Source of the DNA: Prolixibacteraceae bacterium
GTDB taxonomy: Bacteria > Bacteroidota > Bacteroidia > Bacteroidales > Prolixibacteraceae
Assembly: GCA_016788685.1 (NCBI GenBank)
Contig: JAEUSS010000605.1
Span: 1 to 5,671 of the forward strand
Reading direction: 5' to 3'
Length of the DNA stretch: 5,671 nt
The translations under genes were made by a program, and so were the position numbers. Below, piece by piece: positions 1-5,671 of the stretch; within the stretch, counting starts at the first letter, position 1, and the number at the start of each line of letters is the position of its first letter. The notes beneath the pieces were generated by a model that was not told the origin of the DNA, did no database searches, and saw nothing but the letters and a program-made list of their open reading frames with translations.

Positions 1-332
1 TTTGCCACACGGGCGACGATACTTGCTGGGGCGAATTGAACGAAGAAAGTGATATCGACTTCCTGGAGTATCTTCAGGATTTTATCGATCAGCGCAAACA
101 GGAAATGCCTGAAGGCTCATACACCACTTCTTTGTTTCAGAAAGGAACGCGCAAGATTGCTCAGAAAGTGGGTGAGGAGGCTGTTGAAACAATTATTGGA
201 GCAATGGCCGATGATGACGAAAACTTTCTGTACGAAGGTGCCGATTTGTTGTATCACCTGATTGTTTTGTTGTCGCACAAGGGATATCGGATTGAGGATT
301 TAGCCCGCGAACTGAAGAAAAGGCACAGGTAA
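1..332 (+). CDS. hisIE: Bifunctional phosphoribosyl-AMP cyclohydrolase / phosphoribosyl-ATP pyrophosphatase, C-terminal part (5' end outside window)
   Basis: This protein catalyses steps 2 and 3 of histidine biosynthesis in the cytoplasm: the HisE domain removes pyrophosphate from phosphoribosyl-ATP and the HisI domain opens the adenine ring of phosphoribosyl-AMP. The frame is open to the left edge; the first full codon is at base 3 and reads CHTGDDTCWGE. That is the end of a HisI domain, with two Cys seven residues apart as in the metal-binding pair of the cyclohydrolase. About 98 residues of HisE follow: GSYTTSLF, then KIAQKVGEEAVETI and the ExADLLYH segment, which carry the acidic Mg-binding residues of this all-alpha MazG-like fold. 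The TTG at base 36 could be mistaken for a start of a stand-alone HisE, but the HisI motif upstream in frame argues for the fused enzyme. The gene ends at TAA 330-332, as expected for a family C-terminus. I see no convincing terminator directly after it. In Bacteroidota hisIE usually closes the his operon; the rest lies outside this window. Confidence 0.93.
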   Translation, partial: CHTGDDTCWGELNEESDIDFLEYLQDFIDQRKQEMPEGSYTTSLFQKGTRKIAQKVGEEAVETIIGAMADDDENFLYEGADLLYHLIVLLSHKGYRIEDLARELKKRHR

Positions 333-382
333 CTGAGCTGGCGGGTTGCTGATTTTCTGTAATTCTAGTTTCCTGCAGGGTG

Positions 383-589
383 ATGGAGCCTGTCTCAACA
401 TTGGTTCCTTGTAACAACAAGACCTGCGAGGTCGATTGTCTGTTCGGGCATGACGGGGGTAAAGTATATCGCGTCAACGACTGTGGCAGTGCATTTATTT
501 TATTAATCAAAGGCGAAGTAACACGCATCGAAAAATATTTAACAGAAAACCGTGTCATAAATACAATAAAAACCACTCCTGTAAAGTAA
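383..589 (+). CDS. Possible small Cys-containing protein, 68 residues, unrecognised
   Basis: An ORF starting at ATG 383 (or the adjacent GTG 380) and ending at TAA 587-589. I do not recognise the product. It has four Cys at residues 10, 15, 19 and 34, a His at 23, a short hydrophobic run FILLI at 38-42 and a charged C-terminal third; there is no signal peptide. The Cys spacing (x4, x3, x14) could bind a metal, but this is inference. Upstream, GCAGGG lies directly before the start, too close to act as a normal ribosome site, and no clear -7 box is seen. A 13-bp terminator hairpin lies about 80 bases after the stop, which fits a transcript covering this ORF. Against it: the opposite strand is also open across 193-576, so this may simply be a low-stop region. 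It could equally be a decayed gene or non-coding. Confidence 0.3.
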   Translation: MEPVSTLVPCNNKTCEVDCLFGHDGGKVYRVNDCGSAFILLIKGEVTRIEKYLTENRVINTIKTTPVK

Positions 590-670
590 AAAGGGACTCA
601 GGTGATTAGCCCGGGAGGTTTTCAGAATGACCGATTCTCAGCTGTAACAACAGAATTTTGAACCAAATGA

Positions 671-710
671 GCGGAGGATTCTTGAAAGAAGGATTCTCCG
701 CATTGCTTTT
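671..710 (+). terminator. Intrinsic terminator upstream of typA
   Basis: A continuous 13-bp stem with two G-U pairs runs between 671-683 and 689-701 and closes a GAAAG loop. The outer six pairs are GCGGAG/CTCCGC. A short T-rich tail (TTGCTTTT) follows. It lies about 100 bases before the typA promoter and would stop transcription coming from hisIE or from the small ORF at 383-589. The octamer AGGATTCT occurs twice inside it (675-682 and 690-697), which is a consequence of the stem design. Confidence 0.75.
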
Positions 711-799
711 CAATGTGCCGAAATTGTTAAAAGTGTCATATTTACAAAAACTTAACCTCCCTCATTTCGTAAAAAACAATTTCGAACGGATTATTCGGT

Positions 800-807
800 T
801 ATCTTTG
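800..807 (+). promoter_or_regulatory. Bacteroidota -7 promoter element for typA
   Basis: TATCTTTG matches the Bacteroidota primary-sigma -7 consensus TAnnTTTG at all defined positions. It ends 20 bases before the typA ATG, so transcription would begin about 14-17 bases before the start codon. The -33 element is weak: the best candidate is TTTC at 780-783, with a 16-base gap where TTTG or TTG is expected. The same octamer followed by C stands before the DUF4494 gene on the other strand. Confidence 0.7.
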
Positions 808-827
808 CGCCTTCATTTTTGAACCCT

Positions 828-2630
828 ATGCAGAAAATTAGAAATATTGCTATTATTGCCCACGTTGACCACGGCAAGACAACATTGGTCGACAAGATGA
901 TCTACTATTGTAATATTATAAAAGATCACGAGAAGAAACAAGAGTTGATTCTCGACAACAACGACTTAGAGCGCGAAAGAGGAATTACCATTCTGGCAAA
1001 GAATGTGTCGGTGATATATAAGGATGTTAAAATCAATATTATAGATACCCCGGGACACGCTGATTTTGGAGGTGAAGTGGAGCGGGTATTGAACATGGCT
1101 GACGGCGTCTTGCTGTTGGTTGATGCTTTCGAAGGAACGATGCCTCAAACCCGTTTTGTGTTGTCGAAAGCTTTGGCTTTAGGCCTGAAGCCGATTGTTG
1201 TTGTCAATAAAGTTGACAAACCAAACTGTCGCCCGGAGGAAGTTCACGAGCAGGTTTTCGACCTGATGTACAGCCTGAATGCGACAGAAGATCAGTTAAG
1301 TTTCCCGACTGTTTACGGATCGGCCAAGCAAGGCTGGATGTCAGACGACTGGAAAGTTCCTACTGATAATATTGAAGCGTTACTGAATGCCATTGTCAAG
1401 CATATCCCGGCTCCGGTTGCAAATCCCGGAACACCGCAGGTTCTGATTACTTCACTTGACTATTCTTCATACGTTGGCCGTATCGCCATTGGCCGTATCC
1501 ATCGTGGTGAAATTCGCGAAGGAATGAATGTTTCTCTGGTAAAACGAGATGGCTCGGTTAAAAGAACAAAGATAAAAGAACTTCATACTTTCACCGGCTT
1601 GGGTCGTCAAAAGGTTGAACGAATGATCTCCGGAGACATTTGCGCAATGGTTGGGATCGAAGGATTTGATATCGGCGATACCGTTTGCGACTACGAAAAC
1701 CCGGAAGCACTTGATCCGATTGCTGTTGACGAACCAACCATGAGCATGACTTTCATGATCAACAATTCTCCTTTCTACGGAAAAGAGGGTAAATACGTGA
1801 CTTCACGCCACTTGAAAGATCGTCTGGAAAAGGAACTGGAAAAGAACCTCGCATTGCGCATTATGCCAACCGATTCGGCTGACTCGTACATTGTTTACGG
1901 ACGTGGAGTGCTGCATTTGTCGGTGTTGATAGAAACCATGCGCCGCGAAGGATACGAACTCCAGGTCGGGCAGCCGCAGGTTCTGTTTAAAGAAATTGAC
2001 GGCGAGAAATGCGAGCCGATTGAAGAAATGCACGTGGATGTGCCTGAAGAATATTCAGGGAAAGTGGTTGAAATGGCCTCGCAGCGGAAAGGCGAAATGC
2101 AAATTATGGAGCGGAAAGGCGATCGGATACACCTCGAATTTATTATTCCATCGCGCGGTATTATTGGTATGCGTACCAATATGCTGACTGCCACTGCGGG
2201 AGAAGCAGTTATGAACCACCGTTTTATTGAATACCAGCCCTATAAAGGGCCGATCGATATTCGGACTAACGGTTCTTTGGTTGCCCTTGAAACCGGTACT
2301 GCATTTGCCTATTCGATCAGTAAACTTTCTGACCGGGGAGCATTTTTTATTGATCCGCAGCAGGAAATATATGAAGGCCAGGTGATTGGCGAAAATAACC
2401 GTGCTGATGATTTGACCATTAATGTAACCAAACCCAAAAAGTTGACCAACATGCGGGCCTCTGGTACCGATGAAAAAATGAGGTTAATTACTCCGATTAG
2501 ATTCAGCCTGGAAGAAGCTTTGGAATATATCAAAGAGGATGAGTTGGTTGAAGTGACCCCTCTTTCAATCCGGATGCGTAAGATTTATCTGAAAGAGCAC
2601 GAACGTAAAAGACTGGCAAAGAACAGCTGA
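828..2630 (+). CDS. typA: Ribosome-associated translational GTPase TypA/BipA
   Basis: A 600-residue translation-factor GTPase of the EF-G/LepA superfamily (E. coli BipA has about 607). The family binds the 70S ribosome and supports 50S subunit assembly and growth under stress such as cold. All GTPase motifs are present: G1 AHVDHGKT at 11-18, G2 RGIT at 51-54, G3 DTPGH at 73-77, G4 NKVD at 127-130 and G5 SAK at 165-167. A domain II beta-barrel follows at roughly 200-300, then EF-G-like domains III and V (the [14 protein letters not shown] segment is characteristic), and the BipA-specific C-terminal domain ending in a basic tail ([18 protein letters not shown]). The start is ATG 828, because family proteins begin [18 protein letters not shown]; the in-frame TTG at 819 is rejected. 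There is no Shine-Dalgarno sequence, the leader is very short, and the gene is flanked by terminators, so it is probably monocistronic. Nothing is missing or broken. Confidence 0.97.
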   Translation: MQKIRNIAIIAHVDHGKTTLVDKMIYYCNIIKDHEKKQELILDNNDLERERGITILAKNVSVIYKDVKINIIDTPGHADFGGEVERVLNMADGVLLLVDAFEGTMPQTRFVLSKALALGLKPIVVVNKVDKPNCRPEEVHEQVFDLMYSLNATEDQLSFPTVYGSAKQGWMSDDWKVPTDNIEALLNAIVKHIPAPVANPGTPQVLITSLDYSSYVGRIAIGRIHRGEIREGMNVSLVKRDGSVKRTKIKELHTFTGLGRQKVERMISGDICAMVGIEGFDIGDTVCDYENPEALDPIAVDEPTMSMTFMINNSPFYGKEGKYVTSRHLKDRLEKELEKNLALRIMPTDSADSYIVYGRGVLHLSVLIETMRREGYELQVGQPQVLFKEIDGEKCEPIEEMHVDVPEEYSGKVVEMASQRKGEMQIMERKGDRIHLEFIIPSRGIIGMRTNMLTATAGEAVMNHRFIEYQPYKGPIDIRTNGSLVALETGTAFAYSISKLSDRGAFFIDPQQEIYEGQVIGENNRADDLTINVTKPKKLTNMRASGTDEKMRLITPIRFSLEEALEYIKEDELVEVTPLSIRMRKIYLKEHERKRLAKNS

Positions 2631-2657
2631 TTTTTTAGTCTTTAAACGAAAATATTT

Positions 2658-2700
2658 GAACCCCTGGTCAGAACGATTACTGATCAGGGGTTCTTTGGTT
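2658..2700 (+). terminator. Intrinsic terminator of typA
   Basis: A 13-bp stem (2658-2670 with 2681-2693, one G-U pair, core CCCCTG/CAGGGG) closes a 10-base loop and is followed by TTTGGTT. It begins 27 bases after the typA stop. The tail is only moderately T-rich, but the stem is strong and the position is ideal. Confidence 0.85.
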
Positions 2701-2798
2701 TGAGGTTTTGCTATGGCTAGGTCAGATCGGGCCGGAAAAGTTTTATATAACCGATATTGTATTTTGCTGTCCGGGTGGTAGAAATTGAGCTTCAAACA

Positions 2799-2806
2799 TA
2801 TCTTTT
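2799..2806 (+). promoter_or_regulatory. Candidate -7 element upstream of the 234-residue gene
   Basis: TATCTTTT matches TAnnTTTG at all but the last base and shares TATCTTT with the typA and DUF4494 elements. It ends 22 bases before ATG 2829 and 38 bases before ATG 2845. The 22-base distance resembles the 20 and 19 bases seen at typA and the DUF4494 gene. I see no -33 element at the right spacing, so this is tentative. Confidence 0.35.
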
Positions 2807-2828
2807 ATGAGGTGTTTTTCGTATTTCT

Positions 2829-2966
2829 ATGAAAAACTGCGATTATGAATGTCATATCAACTTGCCTTACTGGTACTGCAACCATTTTGACTTGCAGAAA
2901 GATCGCTCAGTCGTTCAGCGAGAACATCTACGAACTCTCTTCAATCAGGCTGAATTGGTCGCCTGA
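2829..2966 (+). CDS. Alternative-frame ORF, 45 residues, overlapping the start of the next gene
   Basis: This ORF begins ATG-AAA-AAC at 2829 and stops at TGA 2964-2966, overlapping the first 122 bases of the following gene in another frame. Its translation looks like ordinary cytoplasmic protein: charged and aromatic, with Cys at 4, 8 and 17, His at 9 and 19, and the run PYWYCNHFDLQKDR. By contrast, the overlapping frame gives an S/T/C-rich stretch over its first 17 codons. It also has the better spacing to the -7-like box at 2799-2806. It could be a small upstream ORF, the true N-terminus of the next gene before a one-base indel, or chance. I cannot assign a function, and I regard a separate gene as the less likely reading. 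Confidence 0.2.
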   Translation: MKNCDYECHINLPYWYCNHFDLQKDRSVVQREHLRTLFNQAELVA

Positions 2967-3549
2967 ATATGCCGGAAGTCTTCTGGATCGGATTGACCGG
3001 ATTATGACCCAGCATTTTACCCATGACATCCTAATTGATCACCTCGAAAAGCATAGTCAGCTTTACGATCTGATGATCGCTGCATTAAAGGACATCACTG
3101 TTTTTCGTGCTGAGATGAAAGTTGATTTCAATCACGACAGGGGTTTTTTGAAAGAGGTTTTTGATAACCTGGGATATGTTGATTTTTACAGCGATGCAAA
3201 AAACGGAGATCATTTCAGTTTGTATAAGATGATGGCCACTTTCAGGAGGAATATGACCCCCGAGTTACAACAGATTATACTTGCCCGGGGAATCAGTAAA
3301 AATCTGCTCAGCCGCTTGCTTCTGTACAAAGAAAAGCTTGCGGAGTTAAAGAACTGTTTTGATATTGCGCATGGGAACGATCAGTTGGGAGCAGAACTGA
3401 AGCGTGAAATTAATGCGATATATTCGGAAGTGAAGGATATTTGCCGCATTGCCAGTGCGTATTATGAGTTTGATGCTCCGCAGCGTGATAAGTTCAACTT
3501 TTATAAGGTTATGATTAACCTTAAAAAGTCAGCTTTCGAAAAAGTCTAA
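2845..3549 (+). CDS. Unrecognised, probably all-helical protein, 234 residues
   Basis: I do not recognise a named family. From about residue 18 (RKIAQSFSENIYELSSIRLNWSPEYAG) to the end the sequence is soluble, charged and heptad-like, without long beta-type stretches, glycine loops, membrane segments or catalytic motifs; a helical bundle is the natural inference. Recognisable segments are LLDRIDRIM near 47-54, a middle part with FDNLGYVDFYSDAKNGDHFSLYKM, then RNMTPELQQIILARGISKN and a C-terminal helix around DICRIASAYYEF. It has the flavour of the uncharacterised helical proteins common in Bacteroidota. The start is uncertain. ATG 2845 is the only ATG before Met54, but residues 2-17 (rich in S, T and C) look unlike the rest, TTG 2887 would start just before the RKIAQSF block, and ATG 2829 in another frame would need a frameshift to join. 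There is no Shine-Dalgarno sequence. The gene is isolated, with the typA terminator upstream and a 17-bp hairpin downstream. Confidence 0.75.
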   Translation: MNVISTCLTGTATILTCRKIAQSFSENIYELSSIRLNWSPEYAGSLLDRIDRIMTQHFTHDILIDHLEKHSQLYDLMIAALKDITVFRAEMKVDFNHDRGFLKEVFDNLGYVDFYSDAKNGDHFSLYKMMATFRRNMTPELQQIILARGISKNLLSRLLLYKEKLAELKNCFDIAHGNDQLGAELKREINAIYSEVKDICRIASAYYEFDAPQRDKFNFYKVMINLKKSAFEKV

Positions 3550-3587
3550 GCTAATCGGAACGCGAACAAGCGTTTCCTGAATGATTC

Positions 3588-3634
3588 AATCACAGTTGGT
3601 TGTGCCTTTGGGTCAGACACAACCAGCTGTGATT
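3588..3634. terminator. Long hairpin between convergent genes, probable bidirectional terminator
   Basis: A 17-bp stem with one G-U pair (3588-3604 with 3618-3634) closes a 13-base loop. It lies 38 bases after the stop of the plus-strand gene and 36 bases beyond the stop of the minus-strand DUF4494 gene, so it can serve both. The plus-strand tail (TATTATTG) is only partly T-rich and the minus-strand tail is poor. A smaller hairpin with a GGAACGC/GCGTTTCC stem and one bulged base precedes it at 3557-3576. Confidence 0.7.
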
Positions 3635-3670
3635 TATTATTGGCCGGCAATTTCCTTTGTTTAAGGTAAA

Positions 3671-4264
3671 TTATTGCAGCTCCTCAGTTTCTTCGTCACT
3701 TTCTTCAAGTTCGATCTCGTCTTCTTCGTCATCATCTGCCGAATAAACCACATCGAGATCTTCATCTTCAAAAACCTGAGGTTTGGTAACCTGAGCTAAT
3801 GGTTTCAGATTCGAAGGGATTGGCTTGTCTACGGCATCCTCGAAATAAGGGAAGACGTCTACGATGTTGCAAATGGCAAGCGAGGTAGTTTGGTAGGGCA
3901 CCAAAATGTACGAAAGCCCTTCTTCCAGTCGTTGCAAGGCCTGTTTGATGTCATCGGCAGCAACCAGAAAATAATTATTGATTTTCTTCTCTTTGCCTGC
4001 TTTTTCATCAATGGTTACGATGCCGATTCTGGCCTTAAACCACCACTCGCCGTCTTCGTGCGGATATATTTCGACGATATTGGATTTTTTGATATTGTCA
4101 ACGATAAATTCACCTCGAACCATCGTTTGCAGTTGCTGAATAATTCTTGTTTCAGCATCGGTAAATGTGACGGCATCAACCAGATATACCTCGCTAACTT
4201 TTCGCTCGCGACCGTCATCATCAACTTTTACATATTTTACTTTACACTCGAACCAAGTCTGCAT
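3671..4264 (-). CDS. DUF4494 domain protein, 197 residues, function unknown
   Basis: The N-terminus MQTWFECKVKYVK, followed by a YLVDAVTFTDAE segment, is what I know from DUF4494 proteins, an uncharacterised family of Bacteroidota. No enzymatic role is established and none is visible. The core appears to be a tandem duplication: residues 4-68 and 75-139 align at an offset of 71-72. Both begin with WF, and they share D-x2-4-G-x-E-x-K, then YLVxA / FLVAA, a helix with A and L, and I-V-x-I/V-x-P near the end. The tail, from about 166 to 197, is almost wholly Asp/Glu and probably disordered, a possible binding surface for a basic partner. There is no signal peptide or membrane segment, so it is cytosolic. 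ATG 4264 is chosen because it matches the family start and lies 19 bases after a perfect -7 box; an in-frame ATG at 4300 lies upstream of that box and would not be transcribed from it. The gene is probably monocistronic, convergent with the helical-protein gene. Confidence 0.88.
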   Translation of the reverse strand: MQTWFECKVKYVKVDDDGRERKVSEVYLVDAVTFTDAETRIIQQLQTMVRGEFIVDNIKKSNIVEIYPHEDGEWWFKARIGIVTIDEKAGKEKKINNYFLVAADDIKQALQRLEEGLSYILVPYQTTSLAICNIVDVFPYFEDAVDKPIPSNLKPLAQVTKPQVFEDEDLDVVYSADDDEEDEIELEESDEETEELQ

Positions 4265-4283
4265 ATTCTGTTTTTTTGATCTG

Positions 4284-4291
4284 CAAAGATA
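4284..4291 (-). promoter_or_regulatory. Bacteroidota -7 promoter element for the DUF4494 gene
   Basis: Read on the minus strand, the sequence is TATCTTTG, a perfect TAnnTTTG match and identical to the typA element, including the following C. It ends 19 bases before ATG 4264, almost the same spacing as at typA (20). No good -33 TTTG is seen at 17-23 bases upstream; the nearest is a run of four T at 4317-4320, about 25 bases away. Confidence 0.7.
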
Positions 4292-4378
4292 TTTTCTCAT
4301 CCCGTATTTTTGTTATAAAAGTCAATTAGTTATTCACAAATTTCGGGATGCTCTGCTACCGGAGTTGTTTGGGAAATG

Positions 4379-4407
4379 AAAAAGGTCACCGTTCAAGATG
4401 ACCTTTT
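4379..4407 (-). terminator. Intrinsic terminator of the flavodiiron protein gene
   Basis: On the minus strand a 9-bp perfect stem AAAAGGTCA/TGACCTTTT (4407-4399 with 4388-4380) closes a 10-base loop; the stem ends in T's and is followed by TCATTT. It starts 20 bases after the stop codon at 4428-4430 and separates this gene from the DUF4494 promoter. Read on the plus strand the same hairpin is followed by T-rich sequence (4411-4427), so it might also stop antisense transcription. Confidence 0.8.
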
Positions 4408-4427
4408 GATCTTTTGTCGTTTTTTTA

Positions 4428-5615
4428 TTAGTTTAATAGTTTGTTGGCCATTGCATTAGCGAGTTCAACGCACTGTTCGTATTTGTCCTTTTTTAAAGTC
4501 CCCTTTTCTTCCACCGGATTATAAACCAGATCCCATTTGATATTCTCAGCAAATTTTTGCAGATTTTTAACCCCTCCGCCGTTCCATCCGAACGAACCGA
4601 AGATGCCGAGCAAATGATTTTTGATGCCCATGTGTTCAATTTTTGTCACCAAACTTTCTACCGGAGGGAAAAGTTCATTGTTGTAGGCAGCGCTTCCTAC
4701 AATAAATGCTTTATACTTAAAAATATCGCTGATGATATAGGAAGCATGAGTTTTGGAAGCGTCGTAAACACGTATATTTTTGATGCCTCTGACAGCGAGT
4801 TGGCGTGCAATCACATCGGCCATCTTAGCGGTATTTCCGTACATCGATCCGTAAACGATTACGGCTCCCGGTTCGGTGGTGTAGCTGCTCCATTTTTCGT
4901 ATTTGTCCAGAATGTAGTTCAGGTCAGTCCTCCAAACCGGGCCGTGGGTAGCTGCCAGCATTTTTACATCAAGGGTTTGCAGTTTCTTCAGTGCACGCTG
5001 AGTGTGCGGGCAATATTTTCCGACAATGTTGGTGAAATACCGCATCAGGTCCTCTTCGTAAAAGGCAAGATTCAGCTCGTCATCAAAAATACCTCCGTCA
5101 AGTGTACCGAAAGATCCAAAAGCATCGCCGGTGAACAGAACCTTTTGAGTAATCTCAAAAGTTACCATTGTTTCGGGCCAGTGAACCATTGGGATCGTGG
5201 CAAATGACAAGCGGTGCTTTCCGAGCGGAAGTTCCGAATCGTCATAAACTTCAAGCGTTTGATTGGTAAGCTGGTAGTAGTTGGTTACCATGTCAAAAGT
5301 CTTTTTGTTCCCGACCAGCGTGATGTTCGGATATTTGGCAACGACAGCCTTTAGTGCCCCGGAATGATCGGGTTCCATGTGATTTATGATCAGGTAGTCA
5401 ACTTCTCTTCCGCCGGTTAAGGTTTCAATCTGGTCCAGATATTCATCGATAAATGTACGTTCGACGGTATCAATCAGCGCTATTTTTTCGTCAACAATTA
5501 AGTACGAATTGTAAGAAACCCCGTTGGGAATAGGCCAAAAGTTCTCAAACAAGTGAGTTCGGCGATCGTTAAATCCTAGGTAGTAGATGTCTTCAGCTAA
5601 ATTAACCTGATGCAT
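4428..5615 (-). CDS. fprA: Class A flavodiiron protein (FprA type), O2/NO reductase
   Basis: A cytoplasmic flavodiiron protein: a metallo-beta-lactamase-like domain with a diiron centre, fused to a flavodoxin domain with FMN. It reduces O2 to water and/or NO to N2O and protects anaerobes from oxidative or nitrosative stress. Numbered from ATG 5615 (395 residues), all diiron ligands are present: H79, E81 and D83 in NHMEPDH, H145 in VHWPE, D164 in FTGDAFGSFG, and H224 in ATHGPVW. The FMN phosphate loop YGSMYGNTA is at 255-263; later flavin-contact segments are GSAAYNN near 307-313 and FGSFGWNGGG at 339-348. The length fits the two-domain class A form, with no C-terminal rubredoxin or flavin reductase, so electrons must come from a separate rubredoxin or similar donor not encoded here. 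The start at 5615 puts H79/E81/D83 at the classical family numbering and leaves a normal N-terminus before YLGFNDRRTHLFE; ATG 5636 would add seven residues and cannot be excluded. Substrate preference (O2 versus NO) cannot be read from the sequence. Confidence 0.95.
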   Translation of the reverse strand: MHQVNLAEDIYYLGFNDRRTHLFENFWPIPNGVSYNSYLIVDEKIALIDTVERTFIDEYLDQIETLTGGREVDYLIINHMEPDHSGALKAVVAKYPNITLVGNKKTFDMVTNYYQLTNQTLEVYDDSELPLGKHRLSFATIPMVHWPETMVTFEITQKVLFTGDAFGSFGTLDGGIFDDELNLAFYEEDLMRYFTNIVGKYCPHTQRALKKLQTLDVKMLAATHGPVWRTDLNYILDKYEKWSSYTTEPGAVIVYGSMYGNTAKMADVIARQLAVRGIKNIRVYDASKTHASYIISDIFKYKAFIVGSAAYNNELFPPVESLVTKIEHMGIKNHLLGIFGSFGWNGGGVKNLQKFAENIKWDLVYNPVEEKGTLKKDKYEQCVELANAMANKLLN

Positions 5616-5649
5616 ATTGAAATAGTTTGATAACATGTTTAATCGGAAG

Positions 5650-5657
5650 CGAAAATA
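5650..5657 (-). promoter_or_regulatory. Candidate -7 element for the flavodiiron protein gene
   Basis: On the minus strand the sequence is TATTTTCG, seven of eight in line with TAnnTTTG (C for the third T). It ends 34 bases before ATG 5615 and 13 before ATG 5636. The -33 region would lie beyond the window edge, so this cannot be tested here. Confidence 0.35.
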
Positions 5658-5671
5658 AGCAAATTCGGGCA

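Larger units (their letters stand above)
333..827. other. Gene-poor gap between hisIE and typA
   Basis: These 495 bases contain no recognisable gene. They hold a doubtful 68-codon ORF (383-589), an 8-base palindrome CCTGCAGG (372-379), a hairpin terminator (671-710) and the typA promoter region. Because the only good terminator lies about 340 bases after the hisIE stop, either the hisIE transcript has a long 3' tail or something between 333 and 670 (the small ORF or a small RNA) is transcribed as its own unit. I see no tRNA, riboswitch-like fold or insertion sequence here. Confidence 0.6.

Noticed and set aside
36..38. TTG 36 as the start of a stand-alone HisE
   Set aside because: The same frame continues upstream into a HisI zinc-site motif (CHTGDDTC), so the gene is the fused hisIE.
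193..576. Minus-strand 127-codon ORF across the end of hisIE and the following gap
   Set aside because: Half of it is antisense to the well-supported HisE domain, its translation has no recognisable domain, and it has no clear promoter or ribosome site.
627..647. Six-codon ORF (MTDSQL) preceded by GGGAGG, as a leader peptide
   Set aside because: It is followed by a terminator but has no run of regulatory codons, no alternative antiterminator fold that I can see, and typA has its own promoter further downstream.
819..827. TTG 819 as an earlier start for typA
   Set aside because: It would add three residues and leave almost no leader after the -7 box; family proteins start at the Met matching ATG 828.
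1803..2194. Overlapping minus-strand ORFs inside typA (1803-2033 and 1895-2194)
   Set aside because: The typA frame is conserved throughout this part; the antisense translations show no domain.
3890..4279. Plus-strand 129-codon ORF
   Set aside because: It lies antisense to the DUF4494 gene; its phenylalanine-rich translation is what a complementary frame of acidic Glu/Lys codons gives.
4265..4300. ATG 4300 as the start of the DUF4494 gene
   Set aside because: It lies upstream of the perfect -7 box at 4284-4291, and the added 12 residues (MRKYLCRSKKQN) do not belong to the family N-terminus.
4301..4347. Inverted repeat CCCG...CGGG upstream of the DUF4494 promoter as an operator
   Set aside because: Only four to five pairs match reliably and the rest is A/T-rich chance similarity.
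4557..5207. Plus-strand 216-codon ORF
   Set aside because: It lies wholly antisense to the flavodiiron protein gene, whose metal ligands and FMN motifs are all intact; a long open shadow frame.

Overview
The window looks like chromosomal DNA of a Bacteroidota bacterium, most likely of the Bacteroidales/Marinilabiliales type. Three things suggest this. Start codons lack Shine-Dalgarno sequences. Two genes carry a perfect Bacteroidota -7 element (TAnnTTTG). A DUF4494 protein is present, a family I know only from this phylum. The placement below phylum level is inference from protein flavour, not from any search.

Layout, left to right. Bases 1-332 hold the 3' part of a bifunctional hisIE gene (histidine biosynthesis), cut by the window edge. 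Bases 333-827 are a gene-poor gap with a doubtful 68-codon Cys-containing ORF (383-589), a clear hairpin terminator (671-710) and the typA promoter (-7 box at 800-807). Bases 828-2630 encode the ribosome-associated GTPase TypA/BipA, followed by its own strong terminator (2658-2700). Bases 2845-3549 encode an unrecognised, probably all-helical 234-residue protein whose 5' end is ambiguous, because a protein-like ORF in another frame overlaps it. A 17-bp hairpin (3588-3634) separates it from a convergent DUF4494 gene on the minus strand (4264-3671), which has its own perfect -7 box. Next on the minus strand comes a class A flavodiiron protein of the FprA type (5615-4428), with a terminator at 4407-4379 between it and the DUF4494 gene.

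The genes do not form an operon. Each complete gene is bounded by hairpins and several have their own promoter-like box, so they read as independent units: amino-acid biosynthesis, translation/stress adaptation, two Bacteroidota-type proteins of unknown function, and O2/NO detoxification. I see no tRNA, rRNA, CRISPR, insertion sequence, phage gene or defence module, and no clear evidence of a new multi-gene system. The points most worth a second look are the 5' end of the 234-residue gene (two overlapping frames and a promoter-like box at the spacing expected for the other frame), the tandem internal duplication in the DUF4494 protein, and the possible small gene or RNA between hisIE and typA.
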